A stretch of DNA of 64,000 nt from Granulibacter bethesdensis (GTDB taxonomy: Bacteria; Pseudomonadota; Alphaproteobacteria; Acetobacterales; Acetobacteraceae): the NCBI RefSeq assembly GCF_001889525.1, contig NZ_CP018192.1:744001-808000 (forward strand), read 5' to 3'. Position numbers and translations under genes: made by a program. Positions 55,667 to 64,000 of the stretch are shown here, one piece after another. How positions within the stretch are numbered: the stretch's first letter is position 1; each line of letters begins with the position of its first letter. Below the pieces are notes generated by a model. It was not told the origin of the DNA, made no database searches, and worked only from the letters and a program-made list of their open reading frames with translations.

Positions 55667-56370
55667 GGGGCTGTTTTCGCCTGCGTGGTGCCGGTTGGTC
55701 TGGCCGCATTAAGGACCATTCGGGAAGGGCCATGAAACTGCATGGTATTGCCCCGATCCAGTAAGGTGAAGCCATGGCTGGCATCAAGTGTGCCAAACGG
55801 ACCTTCGACGCTGACCTTGTCGCTGGAGGAAACGGCGCCATGATGCATGTTGAGGGAGGCCGTCTGGGATGTCATGACTGTCCCGTCATCCCGGTACAAC
55901 GTTACGTCACCGGTCATGTCCAGCATACCCAGATGTTGCAGATAAGTGCCTTTTTTTGACTGCACCATCAACCAGTTGCCGTTCTGCAATGTGGCGTCTG
56001 CTTTTGGCTGGGCCAGATTGATCCGTTCCTGATCAACCTGTTCGGCCGCATGCGCGGTCACGGTATAGGGACGGTTCTGCTCATCCACGCCGCGATAGGT
56101 GGCGCCGGTGAGCCGCGTTCCGCTGGAAGCGGTGGCCGTAAGGCGTCGATAGGTGACACGGGCGGCATCAACTTCCCGGTCGATTTCCGGCCAGATTGCC
56201 AGCATCGTCAACAGCAGAGCGGCCGTTGCTGGGAGAAGATATTTGACAGCCATGACCATGCGGTGGCGTTGCGCAATCCTTCGGGGGGAAGGCACCTTGG
56301 CCCTTTTGAGCGGAGCGGTCTGGGTGAGGCGAGGTTTGTCCTGCATAGTAAGGGGTTGGCTGGTATTCAT
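55663..56370 (-). CDS. lptC: LptC, LPS export membrane anchor
   Basis: A bitopic inner-membrane protein (235 aa) linking LptBFG to LptA. After a basic cytoplasmic N-terminus, one TM helix (VKYLLPATAALLLTMLAIWP, about 42-61) is followed by a periplasmic beta-rich domain with TGATYRGVDEQNRPYTVTAH and LDMTGDVTLYRDDGTVMTS. This pattern is the YrbK/LptC family. Its ATG shares a base with the kdsD stop (TAATG) and its stop overlaps lptA, so the four genes are translationally coupled. Confidence 0.9.
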   Translation of the reverse strand: MNTSQPLTMQDKPRLTQTAPLKRAKVPSPRRIAQRHRMVMAVKYLLPATAALLLTMLAIWPEIDREVDAARVTYRRLTATASSGTRLTGATYRGVDEQNRPYTVTAHAAEQVDQERINLAQPKADATLQNGNWLMVQSKKGTYLQHLGMLDMTGDVTLYRDDGTVMTSQTASLNMHHGAVSSSDKVSVEGPFGTLDASHGFTLLDRGNTMQFHGPSRMVLNAARPTGTTQAKTAP

Positions 56371-57428
56371 TAAGCCACTCCTGCGCGTAACAGGTCATGA
56401 ATATGAACGACCCCGATCGGGGTATGTGTTTCGTCGACGACGAATAAAGTATTGATTGGCCGTGCCGTCTGGCCGCTGTTTGGGAGGTCTTTTCTGGCCG
56501 GGCCGGTCATGGTGTGCAGGGCTTCGGCGGCCAGAACGGAGGGGGCAATGGTGCGCGGATCGCGGGTCATGATGTCTGCCACCGGCCGTTGCCAAAGATC
56601 AGGGGCCATATGCCGTCGCAGATCGCCGTCGGTGACAATGCCGATCAGCCTGCCTTCTTTATCCACCACTCCAACGCACCCCAGGCTTTTACTGCTGATC
56701 AGCAGAACCGCTTCATCCATCCGCATGTCGGGGAGGACGAGTGGCATGTCATCCCCGCTGCGCATGATATCGCCTACGGTTCGTAATTGCGCCCCCAGAC
56801 GGCCACCGGGATGAAAGGCGCCGAAATCCCGGGCGGTGAAGCCACGTCGCTTGAGCAACGCCACGGCCAGCGCATCCCCGAGCGCCATTTGCAAGGTGGT
56901 GGAAGTGGTGGGGGCAAGGCCCATCGGGCATGCCTCTGCCACCGGGGGAAGCAGCAACACAATATCGGCGGCTCGCGCCAGGGCACTGCCGGAGCGACCG
57001 GTCACGCCGATCAGGGGAAGGCCGAAACGGCGTGTATGGGCCACCAGATCGGCCAGTTCCGATGTCTCGCCGGAATTCGACAGGGCCAGTACGATATCAC
57101 CATTCACAATCATGCCGAGATCCCCATGGGAGGCCTCGGCCGGATGCACGAACAGGGCAGGGGTGCCGGTGGAGGACAGGGTGGCGGCAATTTTTCGCCC
57201 TACATGCCCGGACTTGCCGATTCCGCTGACCACGACCCGTCCCGTGCTGGCAGCGATCATCTCCACTGCGTGCATAAATTGCTCGTCCAGTGCGTCTGCC
57301 AGAACCTTCAGCGCGTCTGCCTCTGTCAGCAGTACGTCGCGGGCCACGGCAAGCCTGGCTTTATCTGTGTCGGAAAAAGCAGGTTTTGAAGCAGACTCGA
57401 CGGTCATGGTGACCGTTTGCGCAGTCAT
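56370..57428 (-). CDS. kdsD: KdsD/KpsF, arabinose-5-phosphate isomerase
   Basis: The 352-residue enzyme interconverts ribulose-5-phosphate and arabinose-5-phosphate, the first step of Kdo synthesis for LPS. The SIS domain (about 50-190) contains VVVSGIGKSGHVGRKIAATL, HPAEASHGDLGMI and LALSNSGETSEL. Two CBS domains follow (about 230-345, for example PLVLPDMRMDEAVLLISS and GIVTDGDLRRHM). ATG 57428 or ATG 57407 are possible; the longer upstream frame crosses an operator-like palindrome and lacks similarity. It is first in the kdsD-lptC-lptA-lptB series. Confidence 0.94.
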   Translation of the reverse strand: MTAQTVTMTVESASKPAFSDTDKARLAVARDVLLTEADALKVLADALDEQFMHAVEMIAASTGRVVVSGIGKSGHVGRKIAATLSSTGTPALFVHPAEASHGDLGMIVNGDIVLALSNSGETSELADLVAHTRRFGLPLIGVTGRSGSALARAADIVLLLPPVAEACPMGLAPTTSTTLQMALGDALAVALLKRRGFTARDFGAFHPGGRLGAQLRTVGDIMRSGDDMPLVLPDMRMDEAVLLISSKSLGCVGVVDKEGRLIGIVTDGDLRRHMAPDLWQRPVADIMTRDPRTIAPSVLAAEALHTMTGPARKDLPNSGQTARPINTLFVVDETHTPIGVVHIHDLLRAGVA

Positions 57429-57775
57429 GACAAGGCGATCCTCATATCCAGAATCATGTTCACGCCACGGTGGCATGGCACCAGCACGGCAGCAGTGGAA
57501 TGACCGATTGGTCATCTTATGCTCGGAAACCCGAATGGTGGCAAACATAAGTAAAAGTCCAGAGACTGGCGAAACAGATTATGTGACATATCGTCACGAG
57601 GCTGGGGATCCACAGAGACTGACCAACGGCCATGCCGCAGTTGCTTTGATCCAGAGGGCGCCGGGCTACGATCCGCAATAAGGCATTCAGACATTTCATG
57701 AAAATCGGATAACAGTTTGTCAGAAATACGGTGGCCTCGCCTCTGCTATTATCCTGTTATCTTTTCCTGTTTCAT
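57429..57775. other. 347-bp gap between rnd and kdsD with a shared palindrome
   Basis: No convincing gene is present; short frames on both strands lack ribosome sites and similarity. The notable element is TGACCGATTGGTCA at 57501-57514, annotated separately. The rest is AT-rich near 57690-57775 (TTATCCTGTTATC), with no terminator found for rnd's opposite side. The kdsD promoter is expected here. Confidence 0.5.
57501..57514. promoter_or_regulatory. Operator-like palindrome upstream of kdsD-lptCAB
   Basis: TGACC-GATT-GGTCA, identical in all 14 bases and in orientation to the element at 30768-30781 before the RND pump; with flanking A and T it becomes a 16-bp dyad. It lies 72 bases before ATG 57428. 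A shared transcription factor is the simplest reading (inference). Confidence 0.55.
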
Positions 57776-58411
57776 TCAGTGCGAAAAAATATCCGGCTCA
57801 TCATAACCCAGATAGTCCAGTCGTGCTCTGGCAGGCAGAAAGGCAAAACATGCTTCAGCCAGAGCAAGCCTATCCTCCCGGATCAGCAATCCTTCCAGCC
57901 GGTTCCATAGTGCATGCAGATACAGCACATCGGAGGCGGCATAGGCCATCTGCTCTGGCGTCAGTTCTGGTGCGCCCCAATCGGAACTCTGCTGCTGTTT
58001 GCTGATCTCTACCCCCAGAAGATCGCGGCACAGCTCTTTCAGTCCATGGCGATCCGTAAAGGTACGAACCAGCTTGGCGGCGATCTTGGTACATTTGACG
58101 TTGGACATCGTGATGCCCAATGCGTTCTGCAAAATGCCGACATCGAACCGTGCGTAATGCATCAGCTTTACGCAGGCGGGGTTGCTGAGCAACCGTTTGA
58201 GATTGGGGCAGTCGGCACCTTTGCCGCCCAGTCGCTCCGGCACAATCTGCACAAGGTGTGCATGACCATCCCCGGCGGAAATCTGGATCAGGCATAGCCG
58301 GTCCCGGTGATGATTCAGTCCCATCGTTTCAGTATCAATGGCGATAATGGGGCCGATATCCAATGAAGGGGGAAGGTCGTGCCGATGGAGATGAATGGTT
58401 TTATCGGCCAT
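57776..58411 (-). CDS. rnd: RNase D-like 3'-5' exoribonuclease
   Basis: A 211-residue DEDD-family exonuclease of the short alphaproteobacterial RNase D type, without HRDC domains. Exo I is IIAIDTETMGLNHHRDRLCLIQIS, Exo II lies in KLMHYARFDVGILQNAL, and Exo III in YAASDVLYLHALWNRL with its Tyr and Asp. It trims tRNA and other structured RNAs at 3' ends. ATG 58411 is taken because the conserved fold begins soon after; upstream codons add a hydrophobic stretch without similarity. It neighbours a tRNA-Leu gene. Confidence 0.9.
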   Translation of the reverse strand: MADKTIHLHRHDLPPSLDIGPIIAIDTETMGLNHHRDRLCLIQISAGDGHAHLVQIVPERLGGKGADCPNLKRLLSNPACVKLMHYARFDVGILQNALGITMSNVKCTKIAAKLVRTFTDRHGLKELCRDLLGVEISKQQQSSDWGAPELTPEQMAYAASDVLYLHALWNRLEGLLIREDRLALAEACFAFLPARARLDYLGYDEPDIFSH

Positions 58412-58626
58412 GAACTGTGTGATCACCGGGCTGAGACTTACGAAGAATGAAAGACGGGGGATGAAATGCAGCATGCTGCATTTGGGTTATCCTGCCAGAC
58501 GGATAAGAATAAGCGAAATGAAGAGATGACAACGGAAAACGTTGCATCGGGCAAACTGTCATGTCAGTGTATGGAGACAACGCCAGTCATTGGATCACGA
58601 CTGTCTCCCTCATAACCGAGGGAAGA

Positions 58627-58713
58627 TGGTGCCCAGGAGAAGACTCGAACTTCCACGACCTTGCGGCCACAGGTACCTGAAACCTGCGCGTCTACCAATT
58701 CCGCCACCTGGGC
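58627..58713 (-). tRNA. tRNA-Leu (anticodon CAG)
   Basis: The 87-nt minus-strand gene folds as a class II tRNA: acceptor GCCCAGG/CCTGGGC, D-arm with AATTGGTAGACG, anticodon stem CAGGT/ACCTG around TTCAGGT, a long variable arm (GGCCGCAAGGTC), T-arm GTTCGAGTC and an encoded 3' CCA. The loop gives anticodon CAG, reading CUG, a very common codon in these genes. Confidence 0.97.
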
Positions 58714-58735
58714 ATCGGGGCGTTGTGTGGAGCGG

Positions 58736-58764
58736 CATTTAGCGTCCGCAGCATAGGGCGTCAA
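58736..58764 (-). promoter_or_regulatory. Candidate sigma-70 promoter of tRNA-Leu
   Basis: On the minus strand TTGACG (58764-58759) is separated by 17 bases from TAAATG (58741-58736), which lies 22 bases before the tRNA 5' end. The -35 is strong, the -10 only fair. Confidence 0.45.
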
Positions 58765-58977
58765 TGACTGCCGAACAGGTTTTTTAAAAAAACGTGACAG
58801 ACCTCATCTCGTGATATCTGTCAGTCATGGAAAAACCCTCGTCCTGAAGCGTTAGGCGCGTTGCGGAACGCTGAAAAATCACGAACCCTGCTCCGCCAGA
58901 CGGCCAGGTCGTCTCTGTCGTGGTTCCGGTGCGTGTTACGGGATGGGAGGCGTAAGCTCATCAGGGAGAATTCAGTC

Positions 58978-59982
58978 ATGACCACCACGGAATCGGCGCC
59001 GCTCACGCAAGACACTATCGCCGGCCGGATCGCCACGGTTTTCGGAGGTTCCGGCTTTCTGGGGCGGTCGTTAATCAGGCTGCTGGCGCGGGAGGGGTAT
59101 CAGATACGGGTTCCGGTGCGTGATCCTGAACAGGTTATGAAGCTGAAGAGCGCAGGGAGTGTCGGGCAGATCGTGCCGTTGGGTGTGTCGCTGGGGAGCC
59201 CGGATGCAGAGGCCGGCATTGCCCGGGCAGTGCAGGGGGCATCACTGGTAGTCAATCTGGTAGGACTGCTGGCGGAAGCGCGGAAAGGAGATTTTCAGCG
59301 CGTCCATGTACAGGCGGCCGGGCTGATTGCATCATTGTCCGCCCGTGCGGGCGTTTTGTCCTTTGTGCATATATCGGCTCTGGGGGCTGATCCCGCCAGC
59401 CCCTCCGCCTACGGACGCAGCAAGGCAGAGGGTGAACAGGCTGTGCGCTCTGCGGTGCCACAGGCCGCCATTCTGCGCCCGTCCGTTGTTTTCGGGGCCG
59501 AGGATCATTTTTTCAACCGCTTTGCCGCTATGGCGGTGAGCTTGCCGGCTGTGCCGGTAATCTATGGCGACAGTCTGATGCAGCCCGTCTATGTGGAGGA
59601 TGTAGCCCGTGCAATTCTGGCGGCTTCCATGCAGGCGGCTGGAAATGTCATCGAACTGGGCGGGCCAGAGGTCCTGACGATGCGTGATATTCAACACCGT
59701 ATCCTGACCATGATTGGTCGGAAAAAGCCGTTGATCGATATTCCCGACAAGATGGCGATGGCATTGGCGATGATCGCGGAGAAAATGCCGGGCCGTCCGC
59801 TGACCACTGATCAACTTGCCATGCTCGGGTCCGGCAGTGTCGTATCGCCGCAGGCCCTGACGCTGGAAACGTTGGGGATTGTGCCAACCCCGATTGATCT
59901 TGTGGTGCCCCACTATCTCTCCCGCTATCGGGTAGGCGGGCTGGTAGCGCGACGAGTAAGAAAGACCACCCATTCTAAATAG
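58978..59982 (+). CDS. NAD(P)-binding SDR, complex I NDUFA9-like
   Basis: A 334-residue atypical short-chain dehydrogenase. The cofactor loop is TVFGGSGFLGRSLIRLLAREGYQIRVPVRDP, followed by ASLVVNLVGLLAEARKGDFQRVHVQAAGLIA, the YGRSKAEGE active-site-like Tyr/Lys, and AAILRPSVVFGAEDHFFNRFAAMA. This pattern matches the 39-kDa accessory subunit family (NDUFA9) found in alphaproteobacteria and mitochondria, which binds NADPH in complex I or ubiquinone metabolism. ATG 58978 follows AGGGAGA. Other complex I genes are absent, so the role is inferred. Confidence 0.87.
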   Translation: MTTTESAPLTQDTIAGRIATVFGGSGFLGRSLIRLLAREGYQIRVPVRDPEQVMKLKSAGSVGQIVPLGVSLGSPDAEAGIARAVQGASLVVNLVGLLAEARKGDFQRVHVQAAGLIASLSARAGVLSFVHISALGADPASPSAYGRSKAEGEQAVRSAVPQAAILRPSVVFGAEDHFFNRFAAMAVSLPAVPVIYGDSLMQPVYVEDVARAILAASMQAAGNVIELGGPEVLTMRDIQHRILTMIGRKKPLIDIPDKMAMALAMIAEKMPGRPLTTDQLAMLGSGSVVSPQALTLETLGIVPTPIDLVVPHYLSRYRVGGLVARRVRKTTHSK

Positions 59983-60002
59983 GTCCGAAATGGACCTTTT
60001 TT
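59981..60002 (+). terminator. Terminator overlapping the stop of the NDUFA9-like gene
   Basis: AGGTCC / GGACCT (6-bp stem, GAAAT loop) begins inside the TAG stop codon and runs into TTTTTT. Confidence 0.8.
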
Positions 60003-60249
60003 AGTAACATAACCGGGGTTTTTTGGATTAAGATCAGGCATCACAAATTATTTGGTCATACCTATTGACCTATGACTGAAAAATAGGCTCGTCAAATGGT
60101 GCAGCCTTGTTTATAAGCAGCTTTCCCGGGTCGAATACCCCCTTCGGCCGGGATAGCCGCGCTTGCGCGTCAGACTCCACACCGCCCATGCAAAGGCTGT
60201 GCCGTTTCCATGCCCATGGTTGGCCTGCCGCCCCTTGAGGAGATTGCTT

Positions 60250-61731
60250 ATGGCTGAACGCATGCTCCAGTTCGTCCGTCGTGCGCAGGCCTATCCCGAC
60301 AAACGCGCGGCAGAGCAGCGCGTGGAGGATTTCGACGAGATCTATGCCGATTTCCAGCCTGAACAGGCGGCAGAGCAGGCATCGCGGTGCAGCCAGTGCG
60401 GGGTTCCGTTCTGCTCAATCCATTGCCCGCTTTCCAACAACATCCCCGACTGGTTGAAACTCACCGCTGAAGGCCGGCTGGAGGAAGCATACGAAGTCAG
60501 CAGCGCCACCAACAACTTCCCTGAGATTTGCGGTCGTATCTGCCCGCAGGATCGCCTGTGTGAAGGCAATTGCGTGATTGAGAAGAACTTCAACTCGGTC
60601 ACCATCGGCTCGGTTGAACGCTACATCACGGACACGGCGTGGGAAAAAGGGTGGGTGAAGCCCCCACGTCCGCCTCATGAACTTGAACAGTCTGTGGCGA
60701 TCATCGGTGCTGGCCCGGCTGGTCTGGCCGCGGCGGAGCAACTGCGCCGGCTCGGTTATCAGGTGCATGTCTATGATCGCTATGATCGTGTTGGCGGTCT
60801 GCTGATCTACGGGATCCCCGGCTTCAAGCTGGAAAAAGACATCGTGCTGCGTCGCTGGAAGCTGCTGGAAGACGCTGGTGTCGTGTTCCATTGCGGCGTG
60901 GAGATCGGCAACGGTCCCGATGCGGTTTCCATGGCCTTGTTGCGGGAAAAGCATGATGCGGTTCTGGTGGCGACAGGTGTGTATAAGTCCCGCGAACTGG
61001 GTGGCCCCGGCTCCGGCCTGCCGGGGATCGTGCCCGCTCTGACCTTCCTCACCGCTTCCAACCGCGTTGGCCTTGGGGACAAGGTGGAGGATTTCGACAA
61101 CGGTGTTCTGAATGCGGCTGGCAAGGATGTCGTTGTCATCGGCGGCGGTGATACGGCGATGGATTGCGTCCGCACCTCCATCCGGCAGGGTGCGAAATCG
61201 GTAAAGTGTCTGTACCGCCGCGATAAAGCCAACATGCCGGGCTCGATGCGGGAAGTGAAAAATGCAGAGGAGGAGGGCGTCGAATTCGTATGGCTCTCCG
61301 CGCCGGAAGCATTCCTTGGTGAGGATCAGGTCAATGGTGTCCGGGCCGTGCGGATGCATCTCGGTCTGCCGGATGCGTCCGGTCGCCAGTCAGTGGAACC
61401 ACTGGAGGGCAGCCATTACACCATCCCGGCCGATCTGGTGATCAAGGCACTCGGCTTCGATCCGGAAGATATGCCGGGGATGTTCGGCACGCCGGAGCTG
61501 GGGGTAACTCGCTGGGGCACGCTGAAGGTGGATCCCAAAACCTTCATGACTACTTTGCCAGGTGTATTTGCGGCCGGTGATATTGTGCGTGGCGCGAGTC
61601 TTGTCGTCTGGGCGGTGCGCGATGGCCGTGATGCAGCGGCGGAGATGCACCGTTTCCTGCAGGGCAAGGCGCCTGCCACCCTGAAAGAGCATGAGAGCGA
61701 GCCGCAGGGCGTCCCGGCGGCGGCGGAATGA
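60250..61731 (+). CDS. gltD: Glutamate synthase small (beta) subunit
   Basis: The 493-residue FAD/NADPH subunit feeds electrons to GltB for glutamate formation from glutamine and 2-oxoglutarate. N-terminal cysteine clusters CSQCGVPFCSIHCPL and CGRICPQDRLCEGNC bind two [4Fe-4S] centres. The FAD motif AIIGAGPAGLAAAEQL and NADPH motif VVIGGGDTAMDCVRTSIRQGA follow, and GVFAAGDIVRGASLVVWAV closes. ATG 60250 has TTGAGGAGATTG upstream. Here gltD precedes gltB, the reverse of the common order, with 41 bases between them. Confidence 0.96.
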   Translation: MAERMLQFVRRAQAYPDKRAAEQRVEDFDEIYADFQPEQAAEQASRCSQCGVPFCSIHCPLSNNIPDWLKLTAEGRLEEAYEVSSATNNFPEICGRICPQDRLCEGNCVIEKNFNSVTIGSVERYITDTAWEKGWVKPPRPPHELEQSVAIIGAGPAGLAAAEQLRRLGYQVHVYDRYDRVGGLLIYGIPGFKLEKDIVLRRWKLLEDAGVVFHCGVEIGNGPDAVSMALLREKHDAVLVATGVYKSRELGGPGSGLPGIVPALTFLTASNRVGLGDKVEDFDNGVLNAAGKDVVVIGGGDTAMDCVRTSIRQGAKSVKCLYRRDKANMPGSMREVKNAEEEGVEFVWLSAPEAFLGEDQVNGVRAVRMHLGLPDASGRQSVEPLEGSHYTIPADLVIKALGFDPEDMPGMFGTPELGVTRWGTLKVDPKTFMTTLPGVFAAGDIVRGASLVVWAVRDGRDAAAEMHRFLQGKAPATLKEHESEPQGVPAAAE

Positions 61732-61772
61732 GACGGCGTATGAACAGCGAGAACGCAAAGGAAACCCGGCCC

Positions 61773-64000
61773 ATGAACGTCGTTTCCACAAACTTTGTCT
61801 CAGAGTGGGATGCGAATGTCGCCGCTCTGCGCGACACTTATTCTTCAGCTCAGGAGCATGATGCCTGCGGCGTCGGCATGGTGGCCGCGCTGGACGGCAA
61901 GCGCCGCCGTGATGTCGTGGAAGCAGGGATCGAGGCGTTGCGGGCCGTGTGGCATCGCGGCGCGGTGGATGCCGATGGCAAGACCGGTGACGGTGCCGGT
62001 ATCCATATTGAAATTCCGCAGGACTTCTTTGCCGAGGCGGTGCGCCGCGGCGGGCATGATCCGCATCCGGGCAAGATTGCGGTTGGTCAGGTGTTCCTGC
62101 CGAAATCCGATCTGAATGCGCAAGAACGCTGCCGTCAGATCGTGGAGACCGAAATTCTTGCTTTCGGCTATGGCCTGTATGGCTGGCGTCAGGTGCCGAT
62201 CAACTATGCCTGCATCGGTGAAAAGGCCAACCAGACCCGGCCGGAAATCGAGCAGATCATGATCTGGAACGCCCGTGGCGTGTCGGAGCAGGAGTTCGAG
62301 CGCGATCTGTATGTAATCCGTCGCCGTATCGAAAAACAGGCGGCTGCCGATGGCATTTCCGAGCTGTATCTGTGCTCGCTCTCCACGCGCTCGATCATCT
62401 ACAAGGGTATGTTCCTGGCGGAGAACCTGACGGATTTCTATCCCGATCTGTTGGATGGACGTTTCGTCAGCCGCTTTGCGATCTATCACCAGCGTTACAG
62501 CACCAATACCTTCCCGACATGGAAGCTGGCGCAGCCCTTCCGCATGATCGCGCATAATGGCGAGATCAACACGGTGATCGGCAACGTCAACTGGATGCGC
62601 AGCCATGAAACGCGCCTCGCCCATCCGGCGCTGGACGGATATTTCGAGGATCTGAAGCCGATCGTGCAGCATGGTGGCTCTGATACCGCTTCGCTGGATG
62701 CGGTGTTTGAACTGTTGGTGCGTGGCGGCCGCGATGCCCCGATGACGAAGGCGCTGCTGATTCCGGCTGTTCAGAACGAGAACATGCCGAAGGAGCATCG
62801 TGACCTTTATCAGTATGCCAATGCCGTCATGGAGCCATGGGACGGCCCCGCCGCGGTGTGCGGCACTGATGGGCGCTGGATGATCGCCGGTCTGGACCGT
62901 AACGGCCTGCGCCCGCTGCGTTACACCATCACCACCGATCAGCGCCTGATCATCGGTAGCGAAGCCGGTATGGTGAAGCTCGACGAGAGTCAGATCCTCG
63001 AAAAAGGCCATGTCGGTCCCGGTGAGACCATCGGTGTCGATCTGGATAACGGGGAATTCTATTCCTCCACCCGTCTGCGCGATGCACTGGCGGCGCGGCG
63101 TCCTTTCGGCGAATGGATCAAGGGCATTACCCAGCTCGATCACATCGTCCGCGCCGATGCGGGTGAGCCAAGCCTGTTCCAGGGCGAGGAACTGCGCCGC
63201 CGTCAGCTCGGCGTCGGTGTGACGATGGAGGAGCTGGAAGTCATCCTGCACCCGATGGTGGAGGATGCGATCGAGGCGACGGGCAGCATGGGCGATGACA
63301 CGCCTATCGCTGTGTTGAGTGAGAAATATCGTGGTCTGCACCATTATTTCCGCCAGACTTTCGCGCAGGTCACCAATCCGCCGATCGACAGCCTGCGTGA
63401 AACTCAGGTGATGTCGCTGAAAACGCGGTTGGGTAATCTGGGCAATATCCTCGATGAGGATCAGTCCCAGTGCGATTTGCTGCAACTGGCCAGCCCGGTC
63501 CTGTCCAATGCTGAATACAACGCGATGCGCGATTACATGGGTGCATCAGCCTGTGTGGTGGACTGCACCTTCGCGGTCGAGGAAGGCGAGGCCGGTCTGC
63601 GCGCCGCTATTTCCCGGGTGAAGCGGGAGGCCGAGGAAGGTGTGCGGGCCGGATGCACGCATGTCATCCTGACCGACGAGAATACGTCTGCCACGCGCGT
63701 GCCGATCCCGATGATTCTGGCCACGGGCGGGGTACATACGCATCTGGTAGGGCAGTCTCTGCGCACTTTCACCAGCCTGAACGTGCGCAGCGCTGAATGC
63801 CTTGATGTGCATTATTTCGCGGTGCTGATCGGCGTGGGTGCTACCACGGTGAATGCCTATCTGGCGCAGGAGAGCATTGCCGACCGGCATCGTCGTGGCC
63901 TGTTCGGTGATCTGTCGCTGAAGGATTGCGTGACCCGCTATCGCAAGGCGATCGACAAGGGCCTGCTGAAGGTGATGTCCAAGATGGGTATCTCCGTGCT
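61773..64000 (+). CDS. gltB: Glutamate synthase large (alpha) subunit, 3'-truncated by the window
   Basis: The frame stays open to the right edge (742 of about 1500 codons). After a short propeptide the N-terminal glutaminase begins at Cys32 in EHDACGVGMVAAL, the Ntn-type nucleophile exposed by maturation. WHRGAVDADGKTGDGAGIHIEIP, HQRYSTNTFPTWKLAQPFR, HNGEINTVIGNVNWMRSHE and GGSDTASLDAVFELL are typical GltB. The end of the window reads LLKVMSKMGISV, within the FMN-domain region. ATG 61773 follows AAAGGAAA; ATG 61740 is in frame 11 codons upstream. Confidence 0.96.
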   Translation, partial: MNVVSTNFVSEWDANVAALRDTYSSAQEHDACGVGMVAALDGKRRRDVVEAGIEALRAVWHRGAVDADGKTGDGAGIHIEIPQDFFAEAVRRGGHDPHPGKIAVGQVFLPKSDLNAQERCRQIVETEILAFGYGLYGWRQVPINYACIGEKANQTRPEIEQIMIWNARGVSEQEFERDLYVIRRRIEKQAAADGISELYLCSLSTRSIIYKGMFLAENLTDFYPDLLDGRFVSRFAIYHQRYSTNTFPTWKLAQPFRMIAHNGEINTVIGNVNWMRSHETRLAHPALDGYFEDLKPIVQHGGSDTASLDAVFELLVRGGRDAPMTKALLIPAVQNENMPKEHRDLYQYANAVMEPWDGPAAVCGTDGRWMIAGLDRNGLRPLRYTITTDQRLIIGSEAGMVKLDESQILEKGHVGPGETIGVDLDNGEFYSSTRLRDALAARRPFGEWIKGITQLDHIVRADAGEPSLFQGEELRRRQLGVGVTMEELEVILHPMVEDAIEATGSMGDDTPIAVLSEKYRGLHHYFRQTFAQVTNPPIDSLRETQVMSLKTRLGNLGNILDEDQSQCDLLQLASPVLSNAEYNAMRDYMGASACVVDCTFAVEEGEAGLRAAISRVKREAEEGVRAGCTHVILTDENTSATRVPIPMILATGGVHTHLVGQSLRTFTSLNVRSAECLDVHYFAVLIGVGATTVNAYLAQESIADRHRRGLFGDLSLKDCVTRYRKAIDKGLLKVMSKMGISV

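Noticed and set aside
57512-57699. Two 60-codon minus-strand frames between rnd and kdsD
   Set aside because: No ribosome site, no recognisable composition or domain, and one of them runs into the operator-like palindrome.
60060-60249. A sigma-54 promoter upstream of gltD
   Set aside because: TGGTGCAGCCTTGTT near 60098 resembles -24/-12, but the spacing is one base short and the -12 GC is absent.
61845-63485. A 546-codon open frame on the minus strand opposite gltB
   Set aside because: The plus strand encodes unmistakable glutamate synthase here; the antisense frame is a by-product of GC-biased third positions and has no ribosome site or family similarity.
1-64000. CRISPR arrays, insertion sequences or prophage
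   Set aside because: No regularly spaced repeats, transposase, integrase or phage structural motifs were seen; gene content is housekeeping and metabolic throughout.

Overview
The window is about 60% GC chromosomal DNA of an alphaproteobacterium, most likely an acetic acid bacterium (Acetobacteraceae, for example a methanol-using genus such as Granulibacter; this is inference, no search was run). Evidence: a XoxF-type PQQ methanol dehydrogenase, an aerobic-type cobalamin (cob) locus with CobN/CobG, DUF1150 behind a small heat-shock gene, the lptC-lptA-lptB-rpoN-hpf order, and an OxyR/AhpC/AhpD module. I see no prophage, insertion sequence, integron or CRISPR array.

Layout: 1-875, end of a GT4 glycosyltransferase. 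1344-3140, an orphan lanthanide-type methanol dehydrogenase with a long leader and a strong terminator. 3239-26262, a cobalamin locus of about 23 kb that switches strand repeatedly: cobC(-), cobD(+), cobP-cobO-cobQ(-), riboswitch-cobW-cobN-cobG-cobH-cobI-cobJ(+), cobK(-), cobL-cobE-cobM(+), cbiD(-), cobB(+), cobU-cobV(+). Two purine genes, a Rieske oxygenase and guanine deaminase, sit inside it on the minus strand. 26312-30724, an RND efflux pump (pump plus adaptor) with palindromic operators upstream. 30896-36960, a lytic transglycosylase, an FAH-family hydrolase, aminopeptidase N, a small metallothionein behind a large AT-rich palindrome, a TauE-type permease and a DUF2934 protein. 37099-41118, ahpD and ahpC divergent from an oxyR with an unusual insertion, followed by a TPR/GT9-like fusion. 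41266-48741, HU, parE, dps, dapD, dapE, two unknown membrane proteins, truA. 48722-51239, fmt, def, hsp20, DUF1150. 51402-57428, hpf, rpoN, lptB, lptA, lptC, kdsD in one minus-strand series. Then RNase D, tRNA-Leu(CAG), an NDUFA9-like protein, gltD, and the start of gltB, which runs off the right edge.

How they work together: the cob genes cover most corrin-ring and nucleotide-loop steps of B12 synthesis. The C1-methylation step is served by CbiD (known from the anaerobic route) instead of CobF. Steps not seen here are cobA, cobS/cobT of the chelatase, cobR and bluB. The single recognisable cobalamin riboswitch precedes cobW-cobN-cobGHIJ. The purine pair would send guanine, and possibly hypoxanthine, to xanthine. 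The ahpC/ahpD/oxyR/dps group handles peroxide and iron stress; kdsD-lptCAB serves Kdo synthesis and LPS export.

Most notable observations: an identical 14-bp palindrome (TGACC-N4-GGTCA) upstream of both the RND pump and the kdsD-lpt operon; the mixed CobG/CbiD pathway and strand-alternating cob architecture; the Rieske/guanine deaminase pair; the OxyR insertion; the metallothionein with its palindrome; and an uncharacterised pair of membrane proteins between dapE and truA. No clearly new large system is evident.
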